From: Clavelina lepadiformis
Lineage: Eukaryota > Chordata > Ascidiacea > Aplousobranchia > Clavelinidae
DNA length: 64,000 bases
Direction: 5' to 3'
Assembly (NCBI RefSeq): GCF_947623445.1
Contig: NC_135241.1
Location: 5,520,501 to 5,584,500 of the forward strand
The translations under genes were made by a program, and so were the position numbers. Positions 1 to 13,735 of this stretch are shown here, piece after piece. Every line of letters starts with the position of its first letter. The first letter of the stretch is position 1. The notes under the pieces were generated by a model, which worked only from the letters and a program-made list of their open reading frames with translations, made no database searches and was not told the DNA's origin.

Positions 1-1734
1 TAACCTACAACATCTTCACGCATCGTGCTAATGATAAAGTATATCATGCAACCTTACAAATTACTGCAGTTTATGAGTATAATTGTTCACAACTCAAAAT
101 TTTGTTCTGCTAGGTTTACCACGTTTCTGATGTCATGATGTCGCTAATTTACAAAACACACAAGTTTTCCAAATTAGTTGAGAGTTTTGTAGATTTGTTT
201 ATATACAGTTAAAACTTTACAAATCTGCAACTAGTGGCGACAGAAATGATGACAAAAATACAAACAAGTGAAGTTTACTAAAACAACGAGTTCTTTTAAC
301 AACATTAGTAATACTGTACTCAAATAACATGAAATGTGTAACTATTTTATGGAGGTTAACAGTGCGCACTCATAGCATATTGCTTATCAAATGCCAGTGC
401 TTTGTCATTGCATTAAACTTGCAAATGCAGGTTTCAGGAGGGATACATAGTGATAAAGTATACTTATGTACTGTATATCTACTTTCTGATCACTTTTGCC
501 ACGTTTATTAACAAACTTAACTTTCTAACTTATAAAGCGTAAGAGCCACGATTTGATGGAAGGGATATCCACCCTAGAAGAAAGAAAAGAAAATCACAAT
601 GCCACCATTGAATTTTTGCATTACAAGACCCGACTAAACCTGTGAAAAAATATGCTATTTTCCTTCTTTGTTTTTCATAAAAATCACAGCATTTTAGGTT
701 TGACAGGCCCTCAAACTGTATTTTAGCAATTTACATGATGCTTAACTAAATACGATAATGGAAACCAATTCAATGGGCAAGATAGTAATTCGAACGTAGA
801 TACAGAAGTACAGTAGTTAACGGAAGGCAATAAAACAAAGGCTGTTACTTTACAAACTGGTTAGAGTTTATTTGTGAAATGAGTGACACAAATCACTGAT
901 ATCTTGTCTCTGAACCGCTAGGGTGAGTAAATTTTGCACTGAAATCTATTACACTTAGCTTTTGTGTAAAATGAAAGTAGAAAATAAGCCGGAATAACAT
1001 GAGGAAACCAATATTAATAATACCATGTGTTCTTGGAAATACTTTGTACATTATACCTACAGTTAAATATCATGACGTTTACCAAAATAAGTACATAATA
1101 TGCAGGGTATGAGATGAACTTAATCTACACCGAGGTATTAAATTAAACGTTGGGTAAACAGCAAACACATCTGGAAATCAATGTAAGCGCAAACAGCTAT
1201 AGAAATAGAACTAACGAAGAGGTTTATAAACACCTTTTTCCATCTTTACTAAGCAAATAACTAATTTACTAGATATAGAGGAAATGTTACAAAACAATAA
1301 CAACAGTCTCATAGAAAATAAACGACAACACTGATCTGATAAAATATCAGAATTAGTACTATTTAAAAGTCTGCATATTTGCAGATATTGAACGATGCAA
1401 TGTATGTTCTTAACATAGTTTTATGGCAATGCTATTATTGTTTTAACTTCCTGTGACAACTTGGCAAAATGCATGCACAGTATTTAATCATCCCAATGGT
1501 TTCAACAAATAAGCCTGTCATTTTGTTAGAAAACACAAAAACATATTTTATGTGTATTAGTATGCTCATAATGAATCGTGGCATGAATATAATTAATGTA
1601 CAGTAAGAATAGCCACAAATTTTTGAAATGTGTGTATCACTGAAAATCAAGTAACAAATTAGGCTGAACATGGCCTAAATTGTCATAAGAACCTGAGAGT
1701 TAAGTGCATTCGAACAAAAAGTTTGACATTTCTG
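1..1734. other. SNRK 3' UTR and intergenic DNA
   Basis: AT-rich sequence with no exon-like reading frame in either strand. The right part is expected to be SNRK 3' UTR. The short open frames here show no recognisable domain and no flanking splice sites of the right phase. Confidence 0.5.
504..872 (-). promoter_or_regulatory. Candidate poly(A) signals for SNRK
   Basis: On the minus strand, AATAAA occurs at 872-867 and at 509-504, downstream of the SNRK stop codon at 1735. Either could end the SNRK transcript with a 3' UTR of roughly 0.9 to 1.2 kb. No other signal distinguishes them. Confidence 0.3.
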
Positions 1735-4700
1735 CTACATAACTGAACAGCAGTCTTGTACCTTCACCTTATGGACTATTGCGCTTTCAGACTTGTTTAG
1801 CCTTGTGGAGAGAGAGTTTCTGCTACCTTGGGCTGCAGATTTAAGGTTGTTTAACTTCGTTATAATACTCAGGCGCTTCGAAGCACGATGAATGTTGGTT
1901 GGAGATCGAGACTTCAGGTTAACACTATCCTGAGATCCTGACACGGAGGATTTTGATTGCTCCTCAATACTATTGTGCAGAGAAGGAAACATAAATATGT
2001 CTTGATCCAGCTCACTTTCTTTCTCTGTAGGAAGATTTATTTCTTTCATGGTTGATTCCGGCAAAGGTGTCAGGCACGGTGATGGAGGTATCTCATTTAG
2101 TGGGTCTACAACAAACTTGCTCCCACTACAGGTGGACGATGCAAGACTTATGTTGCTTCGCTTGATTGTCACTGACTCTTGAGACATGGCTCTTGAGTTA
2201 CAGCCATCAATGTTCAGCTCACTCACAGGATATGGAACAGGTGTTTGTGTGCGTTCATTTTTCATGTTTTTCTTGTTACTTACCAGTCTCGATTTTCGAT
2301 GCCGATGTGGCAACGAGCAAGAACGACGATGTTCCATCTGGCAGAAGACACTATCTGACTCGCACGCAGCATCCAGATTTCGATGCTTCGGATTCACACA
2401 TCCCAAACTGCTGCACACCCTCAAAGCATCTTCCCCAAGAGAAGAAAATGATGATGATGAAGACGATCTTTTGACAAACTTGGTGGAGTTGTTGTTTCGA
2501 GTACATTTACCCAGTTTGGCATTGTTGATGTGGCAGCGCAACACAAGACCAGTGTCGGATCTAGTAGAACTGCTGTTTTTCAGCACCCAGAAGCCACTGC
2601 GTTTTACACCAGGTCGATAACGATGACTCGTGCTAAGGCTACTGCAGCTGCTTCTGGCACTACTGCAGCTTCGACTTGAGGTAACATAAGAATGAGAAGA
2701 TGTGTGGGATTCGGCACTTCGGCTTCGCACACCAAAGACGTTTTTAATTTTATGGTCTGTGCCATCTAAATTCAGTAACTTTCTATTGAAAATAGGCAAG
2801 TCATTGGCATTGTTTAAGAGAACCTTGTCAGAGGCTTCTTCTTTTAAAGAGTTATTATTTTTGTCACTTCTTGATGTCTCTTTATCCTTTGTAGTATCAT
2901 TTACAGCCTGTGCAGTAGCTGTGCAGTCAGAAACAGTGAAGGCATCAGAAGAAATGTCAGTTATATTTTTTCCAGCAGTTCCTTCCTTCCCACCGCCATT
3001 AAATCCCTTATCATCATCATCATCAGAAGTTGAGTCACGGCGCCTTAAGAGCGAAGAAGCCACAGTGCTCAAGTTGGTCTTGCTAGTGCGCTGACTCTCG
3101 CTGTCATCGTCACTTGTTTCCGAACTACTCGACCTTTGTGACCTTTGTCTTCTGAGGGGTCGTCCTGTTATGGAAGAGAACAAATAAATTATATACTAAC
3201 TAAACACGCTACTTGCTAAAACAACAACTTTTAGTGCTATAATGCCATAAAGCCTGTGACCTTTATAGTAAGCCAACTTGGCCAAGTAGCAAATGCCTTG
3301 GTAAAAGACACACCATGAGCAAACAAATTCAGTAGCACTTGTGCGCACAAATGCATTTAACGCTAATTCACTCGCGAGTTAACAAAGTTCTAAAATAAAG
3401 TCAATATTACATACGCTCCAGATAAATAGTTAGTAACACATATGATTTAAAGGCAATCGTAGAAATCTTAGAATATAAGAATATATGTCTAGTTAAGTGT
3501 ATCGTTTGACTATAACGTTATGACTATAACGCACAAGTACATAAATCCTGATTGCCTGAAGTAGGTTGCATAAAAAATATACTACCGAGTAAGAGGAACT
3601 CTCAGACTGTGTAATGGATTGAGGCACATGCTTCAGTGTTCAAATCCCTTTTAATGACATTACTCAAATCCTATTGGATTAGAACTGGGGAAGTTTTTAT
3701 ACTTTAAGTGGTGGATAAAAGGCACCCTAAATAAATACCCAATAATTCATACCTAAATAAACAATTCAACTAAGAGGCTCATATTGGAACAGAAAATGAA
3801 CTGATACTAGGCAAACATGTTATACAGTATATGATAAAATCATACAATCGTGTTGTTTATTATTTTGACTTGTGATTGTATTTTGAGGCCAATTTATTTT
3901 GACACTTTCAGCTTAATAGATTTCAAACATCATGAAATGATCTCATGACGTTTAAAAAAATTACAGTATATATATATAAAACAAATTTGGTCATAAGGAA
4001 ATTCTCAGTTTTGAGTGCAGCCTACAGGTAGTCGACTAGTCGTCATACTTTGACTTAAACAATGCTACCGTACAATTCATTATTATTATTATTTTGTGGT
4101 GTCATTGCCCACATATTATAAACATTACGTGTTACGTTTGCTAGCACGCACGAACAACCCACACAGGAATGCAGTAGCAGAACAGCTGTATAATGGTGAC
4201 CACTGCGGAAAGGAACAAACTGACCTGTCCTAACTCCGTACAAAGTTGCTGACTTTGCAGAACCAGAATCCTCTTTGAGTGAGTCTTTGCCACTAAATGC
4301 AGTATGGTGTTGTCTGTGGGAATAGGGGGATGATGTTGAAATTGAATGCCTTCCAAATTGGTGAACATGGTTGGTTTGATGATATGGGTGATGGTCATCT
4401 TTAACCATGTCAGAAAAATCACTCTCTGGTTCGTTTTCCTCGCAGATTTCATTTAGAACTGGGGCACTTTTCCGCTTTTTAATTCTCTTGATTTGCAATG
4501 ATGCTCTTGTTAAGCTGAAAGTTGTAGAGTCAAACATTGTATGAATGCAAAATACTGGTACTAGAAGAAAAGAACTGGCCTATGGATGACAAAAACATAC
4601 AATTCAATAACTTTCATATACTTTAACAAAACAATCACACACATCAGTACATCAGTTTACTTGATAAATTTAAACACTCTCTGCCGAAGAACAATTATAT

Positions 4701-7700
4701 ATAAATTAGATGCTTCGCTGCACTGTTAGCTGATAATGTTACTTACTGCGAAGCCAAAAGATCTGCATTTAGGATGTTGCCAAAATCATCTCCAGGATCA
4801 CCTTCATCATCAGTTGTTGTCTGTGAGCGACTTCTCTCTTCCTCTTCAATCAAGGTATCGATACCTCCATGAGCAACACTGAATCCGTGCCGTGGAGTAA
4901 TTGTCAAATGTTCTCTGATAAATGATGCAGTCTTTGCATGAATAAATGAAGAGTTTGATTCTTCAGAGCTTGAGCTGGTTGTCCTTTTTCTTCCCAGATC
5001 ACCTGAAGCAAGACTGGGCGGGAAGAAAGATTTATTCGGAGGTGAAACAGAATAGAGATGTGTGGAGCAGGAAGCAACATTCTGCACCCCGGTATGCATT
5101 GGCCTGAGTTTATGTGGAATCGGTTTGCCTAAGTTGCGATCAAAACTCTCTCTTCTGGATGCAGGAGCACTATCAGAAAGCTCCTCATCTGAGCTAAAAT
5201 TCTGTGCTTTGCTTGGCTTTTCGTTTACTTCTTGTTGCAACAAGTCACGTTCCGCAAGTAAGAAATAGGTCGATGTAATATGATCATATCTGTCTTCATC
5301 CAATGCCTTCAATATTTCCTCCCTATCAGCAAGGTTTGCTAAAAAAAAAAACGACAAAGTTCAGTAATTCCTGCAGCACTGCAAATCGTTTGATTGACAA
5401 AATCATAAAGGTTTAGCTTTTGTATATATTTTTAGGTAAAGTGTTAAAACAAAACTCTTAAATCTAAATACTCCAAAGTAAAGATCCAGCCTAGTTATCA
5501 ATCACAATCAACTGCAACAAATAACCACAGCAATTAGTGACTACATCCAAAATACCTTTACACATTGTGCTCAGTATTTCTTCATGCAGATCATCAGGTA
5601 TGCTGTTTCGAACAAGAATGGGAGTTGAGTTCCTTCTGGCTCTTCTCAATGACTTTGCTCCATTGAGCCATGGGTGAATGACAATATCACTGAGTGCAAT
5701 TCGTTCCGAAGGCTCTCTAAGATAGAAACCAGGCCAAGTCAACGTTAGCATAGAAATATGCATTTAAATCAAATTAAATAAACAGGTAGTATGGTATTGT
5801 CACAGACGAGACCCAAAATAAGGAAATGTTGATTAATACCAAGACACATAGAACTGGGACACGTTTTCATTTCAATCAAAAAAACGGTTATAACAATCTG
5901 AACAAGTTCAAAATGGCAAAATAAGTTTTTGAATAAGTTCAAAAATATTTCCATCAAAGTAAGAAGTTTTCATTTCTTCTATACTGCTTAATTACAGTGT
6001 TGGCCTTACTCCAACGTTTCTTTTAATTTTTTTGGGGGGGGGGGCAAATACAGGTTCGCTCCACTGCTTTCACCTTTAAGTAACTCATGCAATTTCCTAT
6101 AAATTATAATTTTCTTATTTTTGCTATCAAACGTCAACATTTCGCCCTAATTGCAATAAATAATTGTTTTCGAAATCACCTGCGCTGTCATTGAGGGTGC
6201 TGGGCATAAATACGATTGAAGATAATTACCACAAGTGCTAAGTCTAATGCTAAGTCAACGTGATGATAAGAGAGGGAGGAAAGCGCAAAACGAAATGAGG
6301 GAGAAAAGGAGAGAGAGGAACATTTGCTTACCTTGAGAAGACTTAAGAGGGAACAAGGGATAATGCAAAATAATAAATAGATGACAGCTATGAGAGCAAA
6401 GAGCGCAACATGGGACAAATAAGCAGAAGTGAGATTAGAAATCCCAAAGTGTGAAACGACATAATAAAAGAAACCAGTAAGCATAACATGGGGCGAATTT
6501 CTGAAAACGCCTCAACGATGACATAATAATGCATTTTTCCTTTTTAATGTCGTCACTGGTGATGTGTCTAGCCAGTTACTTGTACTAAAACTGCAAAACT
6601 TTATAAGTAAGCCCATAGAATGGAATCAACTCTCGCGTGCTAAAAGCAACTTCTGCTTCTGTAAATACACTTGTTAATGGCTTTTTCACCCAAGTCAGAT
6701 TTGTGATGAACAACAATGAGTAAATCTTTCACCCTTTGGCCTTCACGAACTGAAGCGTCGCAATAACGGGTGATGTTAAAAAAATTATGAAAATAGTTTT
6801 GGCGATGTTTGAAAATTTGTTAACAGCTTTTAAACAACATCACTAAAAAATGTTGTATGGTTGTAGTATCCACTTCTGATTAATAAAAATCAACTAAACG
6901 ACGACTAAACTTCTGATTAATAAAATGTTTTCTACTGCTTTGGCCCTTGATACTCGTTCTACGTATCAATTGAAAAGCTTAGGACGCGTCGTATTTTACC
7001 GGCGTACTGTAACTCGGTCGGTTGTTAACAATAGGCAATCAGTTTAGCAGTAGATCAAAGTAAAGAGGCTGCTCTTAAAAATTGCTCCAAAGATAAAGTC
7101 AAACGTTTGTTTCCCGTACGTAATTACATAAAAGTATGTATAAGCCTAATTAATTCAATGAAAATGAAACGAAAGAATAAATTGCTTTTAAGCTTTTTGC
7201 GCAGTAAAATTTCTCAGTTACGTCACAGATACGTACGGGAAATCGTCTTTGGTGAAGAGCACTTGCTTTAACTATGCTAAGAATTTCGTTTTACGATTAA
7301 AGTTTAACTAAAAGTAGGCATAACATTTTTCTTCGGACAAGTTGGAAAAGTCAACCAGCTTATTTAATAAAACGCATTATGATAATGCATTACATAACTA
7401 CACAATAACGATAATGTTGTGCCGATCTTATGATCTCATAACGGGGGAATCCCCAACTTTCAATATGCTCTCTTATTTTTTTCATTTTTTTTTAAATTGA
7501 CGCCGATAAACATGGGCCCAGTTTACCTACTGCAATAAACAACTTGCAACTTCATTAATCTATTTTAAGACTTTTGAAAACATTTTTCACAAACTTATAC
7601 TGGTATTACATTGTTTCAAAAATTTTACAATTACACACTTCTTAATATCCCTTCTGCTCCTGGGGTAATCCAGTTATACCATCTAGAAATGACTACTACT

Positions 7701-8091
7701 TTACACGATAGTCCTATAAGTACGCCAAGTCCTTCAAACTTTAGAATTGCATTATGTGCAGTACATTGTATATACCAGTACATTAATAGGATTTTAAAGG
7801 GATACCGAGCCAATATACTTTTATCTACAATTATAAGAACAGCTGCATCTGCATTATTACATGACTTGCAGTTTAGGGTACCCCAAGAAACGTTTTTAAC
7901 ATGGCTTGCTATCTATAATTAGACAGTTGGACACACATTTATATATGTTTATGTTATTATGTACATAACTGCTCATGACTAAGAGACAATAAGTCAATAT
8001 GCAATAAGTCTGTTTAAAGGTCATTATGCGTAATGTTGTTAATATTGTCTTAATTACTTCCTTAATTCGAGTGACAGTTAGTGTTGTATCA

Positions 8092-8137
<46 letters not shown>

Positions 8138-10468
8138 ATATAAACAAACAAAAAGAAAATGTTAAATTAAAATTTAAAGCTTAATCAAGTCGACAGTGTC
8201 CAAATCTTACGGTCAAGAATGGCCATTAAGGATCACATAGCAAATCTCCAGTACTCATTGCAAACTTAACATAAAACAATTACCAGTTGGTAGCATTTTA
8301 TTTTAGCAAATTTAACAATATAAATACATTATATATATATACACATACCACTGAAGAACTTAAAACTGCTTATTGCTCAAACTGTCAATGACAAACCGTA
8401 TTATCATTCTTTGTATTAGGTCTTGGCAATCTTTACTGACGTGATCCATCATCGTGTATCGACAGTCCATGATGTTTATTAAGGTTTCACTGTCATTTGC
8501 TTCATTAAATGGGGCAACGCCAGACACAAGCATGTACAGGATAACACCTGATGTTATAACAGTGATAAATCGAAGCATTTTAATCATATTCACCTAACAC
8601 ATTTACAAGAGTGTACAAGGTAAGCATGACTTTCCAATAAAGTTGGTCAGTTACTTCAGTAACGGTGTTAGTGATTTATTGTAGTTAGGATAAAGCAAGA
8701 ACTTGAAAATGACATACCTAAACTCCAAACATCAACAGCTGGAGCATCATATTCCTCTCCAAGCAATATTTCTGGAGCGGAGTAGGCCAATGAACCACAG
8801 GAAGTGGATAGCTTTTCACCTGGTCTGTATTGGTTACTGAAGCCAAAATCCGTCAATTTAACGAGGCCTTGGCTTTCAAAAAACACAACATTTTCTGGCT
8901 TGAGGTCGCGATGTACAACATGAAGTTTATGGCAATATGCAATTGCACTAACAATCTGAAAGACGAAAATATTTGTTTATGGGAATTTTATTGAAACTTA
9001 TTGCATAACACAATAAAATATATGATATTATTTATATATGTATGAACATATGAAACTTAAAAATGTCGACAAGCGCTGATGCAATTGTAAGACTTTATAA
9101 AGTTTAGAAAAATAGTTATACATATAGTATATAAATACAGTCAAAAAACATTGGTATTTGAAGACCCACTATAAGCACTTTCAAAAAAAATTTATATACA
9201 TACACAGTAGTATGTAATAGGTATATTAATAAAGCTGTTTTAATAAAGATGTTTCAAAAAACTTCCACACATCAAATGTTCTTCAATGCTATATATTAAA
9301 CCTAGATGCCAACAAAAATACAAAGAGAGAGCTGTGTTTAGGCGACCTTTTGATATTGTTCTGTACAGATTTTTGACATTTTTATTACCTAACCACACCT
9401 ATCATTTTACATAGGCCCTACTACAAACAAAAGCTAATCAAAAAGCGCTACTGAGGCCAAGTAAGAAACTTAGAAGATAATGTTGCTATTTAAACTATAA
9501 ATATACATACATCACAAAGATTAGTACATGCGAAGTGAAAAAGATGGCCTTGAGGTTAAAATAAACGGCTGTCTGTCAAAAAATGGCATTTCTCCTAACC
9601 TTAAAACTGAAATATCAAAAATTTTAAGATTTTGAAACAACCATACTGTATGATACTAACTTCATGTTATGTATGCACTTGGATTATCTTTTCACATTTC
9701 ATAACTGGTTACAAAGTGAATACTGGAAGTCGTGAAAGAATTTTTGACATATTACCTGTGCAAAATATTCTTTTGCCAAGTCTTCATGCAGCCCTCTGTC
9801 GTGTCGCATTATGTAGTCAAACATGTCACCACCATCACCAAGTTCCAATATCAAATACAATTTGCTTGATGTCTCAATAACTTGATAGAGGCGTACCTTT
9901 ACAAAAAAATATTAAAATATATGTATTTATCACATTAAAATCTTCAACATACATATAAAACCCATTAGAATCTTCTACATTAGTAAAGAAGATAGCATCT
10001 AGTTCAAACCAAGAAAGTATGTATTAACAAAGCTAAGTTCACACCAACTGTATATACTTCTAGGTCTAATTAAGTGGTCATTAATGGTAGACTGTCAAAT
10101 CTTACAATTCGGAAAGAGCTAAAAGGTCTGCATAGCATTCAAGTCAAAATTTTAATAACTCATTTAACTGTAACAGCAAAGTAATTTCGAACAGTTAAAG
10201 AAAAAAATGTCAACATAAAGTTACAGTAAAGAAACAAAAGTCTACTTACAACATTGGGATGTTGAACCAGTTTCATACAAGTTACTTCATGATACAGATG
10301 ATCTGCTGACACTTTGTCCATTTTAGTTTTGTCTATTACCTTAACGGCAACTTTTTCACCAGAAAAGACATGCTCGGCCAATTTGACCACAGCAAAATGG
10401 CCTCGTCCAAGTGTATTTTTCAGTTCATATGATTCTGCGATCTTACTATGTTCAGAAGACTGCCACAT
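1735..10468 (-). CDS. SNRK: SNF-related serine/threonine kinase SNRK, 8 coding exons
   Basis: Exons in transcript order (minus strand): 10468-10250, 9896-9756, 8955-8718, 8547-8397, 5716-5556, 5338-4747, 4514-4225, 3164-1735. All junctions are GT-AG with matching phases and give 1073 aa. The kinase domain (about residues 16-268) shows the glycine loop [10 protein letters not shown], the lysine in [21 protein letters not shown] and SAPE. The activation loop [13 protein letters not shown] keeps the threonine that LKB1 phosphorylates in AMPK-related kinases. A UBA-like segment follows ([18 protein letters not shown]), as in vertebrate SNRK. The rest is a long Ser-rich, probably disordered tail encoded mainly by the last exon. 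The protein is longer than human SNRK (765 aa), all in the tail. It ends in CSVM, a possible CaaX box. The start is the first ATG before the conserved KIAESYEL region; 5' UTR exons were not resolved. Confidence 0.95.
3600..3740 (+). repeat. Probable tRNA-derived SINE in SNRK intron 7
   Basis: A pol III A-box-like TGTGTAATGG at 3608-3617 is followed 20 nt later by a B-box-like TGTTCAAATCC at 3637-3647, the spacing seen in tRNA heads. An AT-rich tail follows with GATAAAAGGCACCC near 3716. The sequence does not fold as a complete tRNA, so a SINE head fits better than a tRNA gene. Boundaries are approximate. Confidence 0.45.
8095..8133. repeat. (AT)n microsatellite in SNRK intron 4
   Basis: An uninterrupted AT dinucleotide run inside the 2.7 kb intron between the exons at 8397-8547 and 5556-5716. 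The same intron has a run of G at about 6037-6048. No coding signal is seen in the intron. Confidence 0.95.
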
Positions 10469-11340
10469 TTTGGCTTCTCCTTTATGTCAACATAAAGCCA
10501 GTATATTACCCAGATCTAAACATAAACAAATTATATTGCTTGCATTTCAGATCTATACTGCCTACCGGTAAGTACTTGGCAGTATAGTATGTTACATACT
10601 ATATTTAGTCACAGATGTGCACTTCTGCCATAATACAAGCTTTTAAGAAGGCTATGGTCAAGGAGCCAAAATGCTCATAACTGTTGCTGATCTAGCTCCA
10701 CTTAACAAAGTTTACTTATGTCGGACTATGCAAGCCTGATATTTTAAAGCTTTGAGTTGAAACGGTAGCACATCAAAATCTTACAACAAAATTTACAATA
10801 GTGTTAAATCACAAACTTTTTCATTTCAAAAATTTAATTACACGTGTTATGTTTTATTTACAAGAAGTACCTTCACATACTCAAGTTAACAACTGGAAGG
10901 GTATTATACGCAAAATGTATATATATTTATTTAAAATGTATATACTTAAGCAGCTGTACTTTATTTATATTTATTCATTCTGGAGAGGAAATACTTCCCA
11001 GCTTATACAGCATGATTTTATATTTTACACAATTCCTTTTAGAGTAAAAGATCACATAGCTATATTTTAAATAATTTAACAAATTTTTTTTGCTTTTCAG
11101 CAAGGCACATGTATGGTTTTTCTCTATTCTTTACATATGAATTTGCTGAGTAATACAAATACCGTGTCATCAGCAAATAAAGTGAAGCAGAGTGTGGTGC
11201 TTTTAAGCAGGCTGTTTATGAATACACAAGCAATAGAGGACCAAGAGCAACTAAAAACTTTTGTTTTGGGGTTACCTTTTAATTAAATAAATATATGTCA
11301 TATATATACATTTCTATGCAAATTATTGTTTGAATTTGGA

Positions 11341-12022
11341 TACTGTATATACTCGAGTATAGGTCAACCCCTACTTTTTCACTGAAAATCGGACATATTT
11401 TTATTCTCTCGTGTATAAGTCAACTAGCTTATTCCCTAGCTTGCCAGTACTTGCGTAGCAATTGCATAACTGTAAACTTCAGCAGCACAAGACAAGCCTA
11501 TAAAGAACTCACGTGACACAAGTTATATTCATCTCGTGCGTGAAAGCGTTACGTGATATTTGTCTTGTGCAAGCGGCAGGAGTGCGAGTTGCTGTTAAGT
11601 TATTTATACAAAATGGCTAGAAAGTGCAATAAACTCAAAGTTTAAGCTAACCATTGTTGAATTTACCGAAAAACTATCAATTCTGCCGCTTCCCGGGAGT
11701 TTAACAAGTCAGAAAAAAACAGCGATAGCAATGTCATGACAGCAATAATAATGAAGAAGAGTTTGATGGGTTTTAAAACTGACGTATACAATGCATCTTC
11801 TGGCTTTATTTCGTATTGTTGGTTGCGCTTACTATTTGGTGTTTTTGTGATTAAACTTTTTGCTTTTATCGGAAAACTTTCCGTACTTTGTATGTGTCAG
11901 TCACCGTGCTGTCAGCTGCACTTGAGGTTTTACTCTGGCTTGTCCCGTGTATGGGTCGACCACTGCTTTTTGAGGTGAAAATCAGTTGCAAAAATGTTGA
12001 CCTATACTTGAGTATATACGGT
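11341..12022. mobile_element. Non-autonomous TIR DNA transposon, pogo/Tigger-like remnant
   Basis: The left end (11341-11368) and the reverse complement of the right end (11995-12022) are 28-bp terminal inverted repeats differing at two positions. They share the core ACTCRAGTATAGGTCAAC and start at TA, suggesting a TA target duplication. Inside, near 11612-11720 on the plus strand, an ATG begins MARKCNKLK. Shifted frames then give FKLTIVEFTEK and REFNKSEKN, resembling the N-terminal helix-turn-helix of pogo/Tigger-type transposases. The frame is broken by shifts and a stop, so the copy is dead. The family call rests on recalled resemblance only. Confidence 0.7.
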
Positions 12023-13306
12023 ACTCAATCAAGCTTAAGCAGTAGTAGACTCATAATCCAATATTGTAGCTAAGCAAAATAGGATTCCATTAAAGTGAAT
12101 CATACAACAGCCAAATATGTTAACTGACAACCAAATATAGCATAAAACATCATTTTGCAGCATATCCTATAAATCGATTTGTGGACAATGATCAGCACAG
12201 AGTAAGCCATAAGATCTTACACCAAAAAATCACTTGAAAAGCGCAAAAAAACATAAGTTTACCTGACGTAGAAGAAGCATGAAATGCTGTAATGTATTGT
12301 AATCCGAAAATACCATTCACTTAGAATTATTGACAACCTGATGCAAGAAGTTTAAAAAATGTTGTTCAACTTCATATAGAGCCAGTATTTTTTAAGTTCC
12401 ATTAATCCTTCCAACTCTGTTAGTTAGCATGCTGTACATTCACTGCATTATAAACACATTCACTGCATTAGATCTAGTTTTAAAGTTTGTGAATTTCAAA
12501 TGGAATATGTGCACTGTGCACAGCCCTTTACAATTGTCTTAGAAAAGATTTGTGAGTACTAGAAACAGCAGTCCACCATTCCTGTTCTCGATTAGAAATT
12601 TTGCAAACGGAGCTGAATACAGAATATCTTATTTGAATGTTTCTCTTGTACAGCAAATAATAATGCCAGTAAATCACAAAGATTAGCATAAACTGGTACT
12701 GTATATATTTACAAAAGTAAAATATATGTTTGCCGCTGACCTCACCTCATGCTAATTTCATCAAACTTTTGTCACACCAACCTTAATCATCTAACAACAT
12801 ATTCAACAAAGGCCAGCAGATCACTCTTCTAGTCTTAGTATCCCTTAGTACACATGATGAAGCAAGCTTTTGTTTTTAAAAGCTTTCGTCCAGAAAATAA
12901 AAACAAAGTTATGTGCTGTTGTATAACCTCTACCTCACTATGGAACCAATTTTTGGTTCAGCAATATAGAACAATGCTGGTACTTCTACTGTCGATTAAC
13001 CAATAGGCGATATCGGAAAAATTGTGAGACATACAAGCTACATAAGCCTAGATAGTCCAGATTAGAAAGTTTGCTAATTGTCTCTTTTTTGAAAGATCGC
13101 TATTCTCCGTATGTGCAATACTGTTTCGGTCAAAAATTTAGCGGTCATATTTAACCTCCTTATGAAATAAAAATTCAGTGAACAAAAGTTTTATGTCAGC
13201 CATCAAGTGCGCCATTGATACTCATCCCAGCTCGTAAAAAAAAACAATATTGAGTTTGCTCATGGCTCACGCCAAACTACATAGTCTGGTGCTCTTTGAT
13301 GGCTGG

Positions 13307-13735
13307 TGCACTCAATACTGCTTTTCTTGAGTTTCAGTGCCGCACTTAAGGTGCATTATTTTGCAATTAATGACTTGGACAGAACTTCCATGCACTCATG
13401 CATTTTTTAATTGATTTAAAGACTGACTAATTGACAGGATTGAATAAGACAAACTATGTACATTAGCCTACTTTGTTCTTCTTAATGTTCTGTTGTTAAA
13501 AATAGCTTATGTAAGGGTCAGGTTAGTGCACCTACCGCCCTACTGACCTAGGCCTAGCCGCCTAGCCTATTTCAATGTATGCTACCGGTACTAAGTGAAC
13601 AGACAGCAGAGTTTAGCACAAGCGCACTCAAGATTGCTTTTAATGAGCTTTAGTGCCGCACTTGAGGTGTGGTGCACACTTAATGACTTGGACAGGACTT
13701 CTGCGCATTCAATTTTCAACAGATTTAAAGATTAA
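13307..13735 (+). repeat. Diverged direct repeat, two copies of about 115 bp
   Basis: The segment at about 13307-13426 and that at about 13623-13735 share a series of blocks in the same order: GCACTCAA, TTGCTTTT, AGTGCCGCACTT, TTAATGACTTGGACAG, and GATTTAAAGA. They are separated by unrelated sequence, with an offset near 316 bp. This is either an old tandem duplication or two ends of a repeat. Confidence 0.75.

Noticed and set aside
2166..3094. Three plus-strand open frames of 100-144 codons
   Set aside because: They lie opposite the last SNRK exon and arise from its Ser-rich codon use; they have no domain or splice context.
7896..8147. Minus-strand open frame with an Ile-Tyr repeat
   Set aside because: It is translation of the AT microsatellite in SNRK intron 4.
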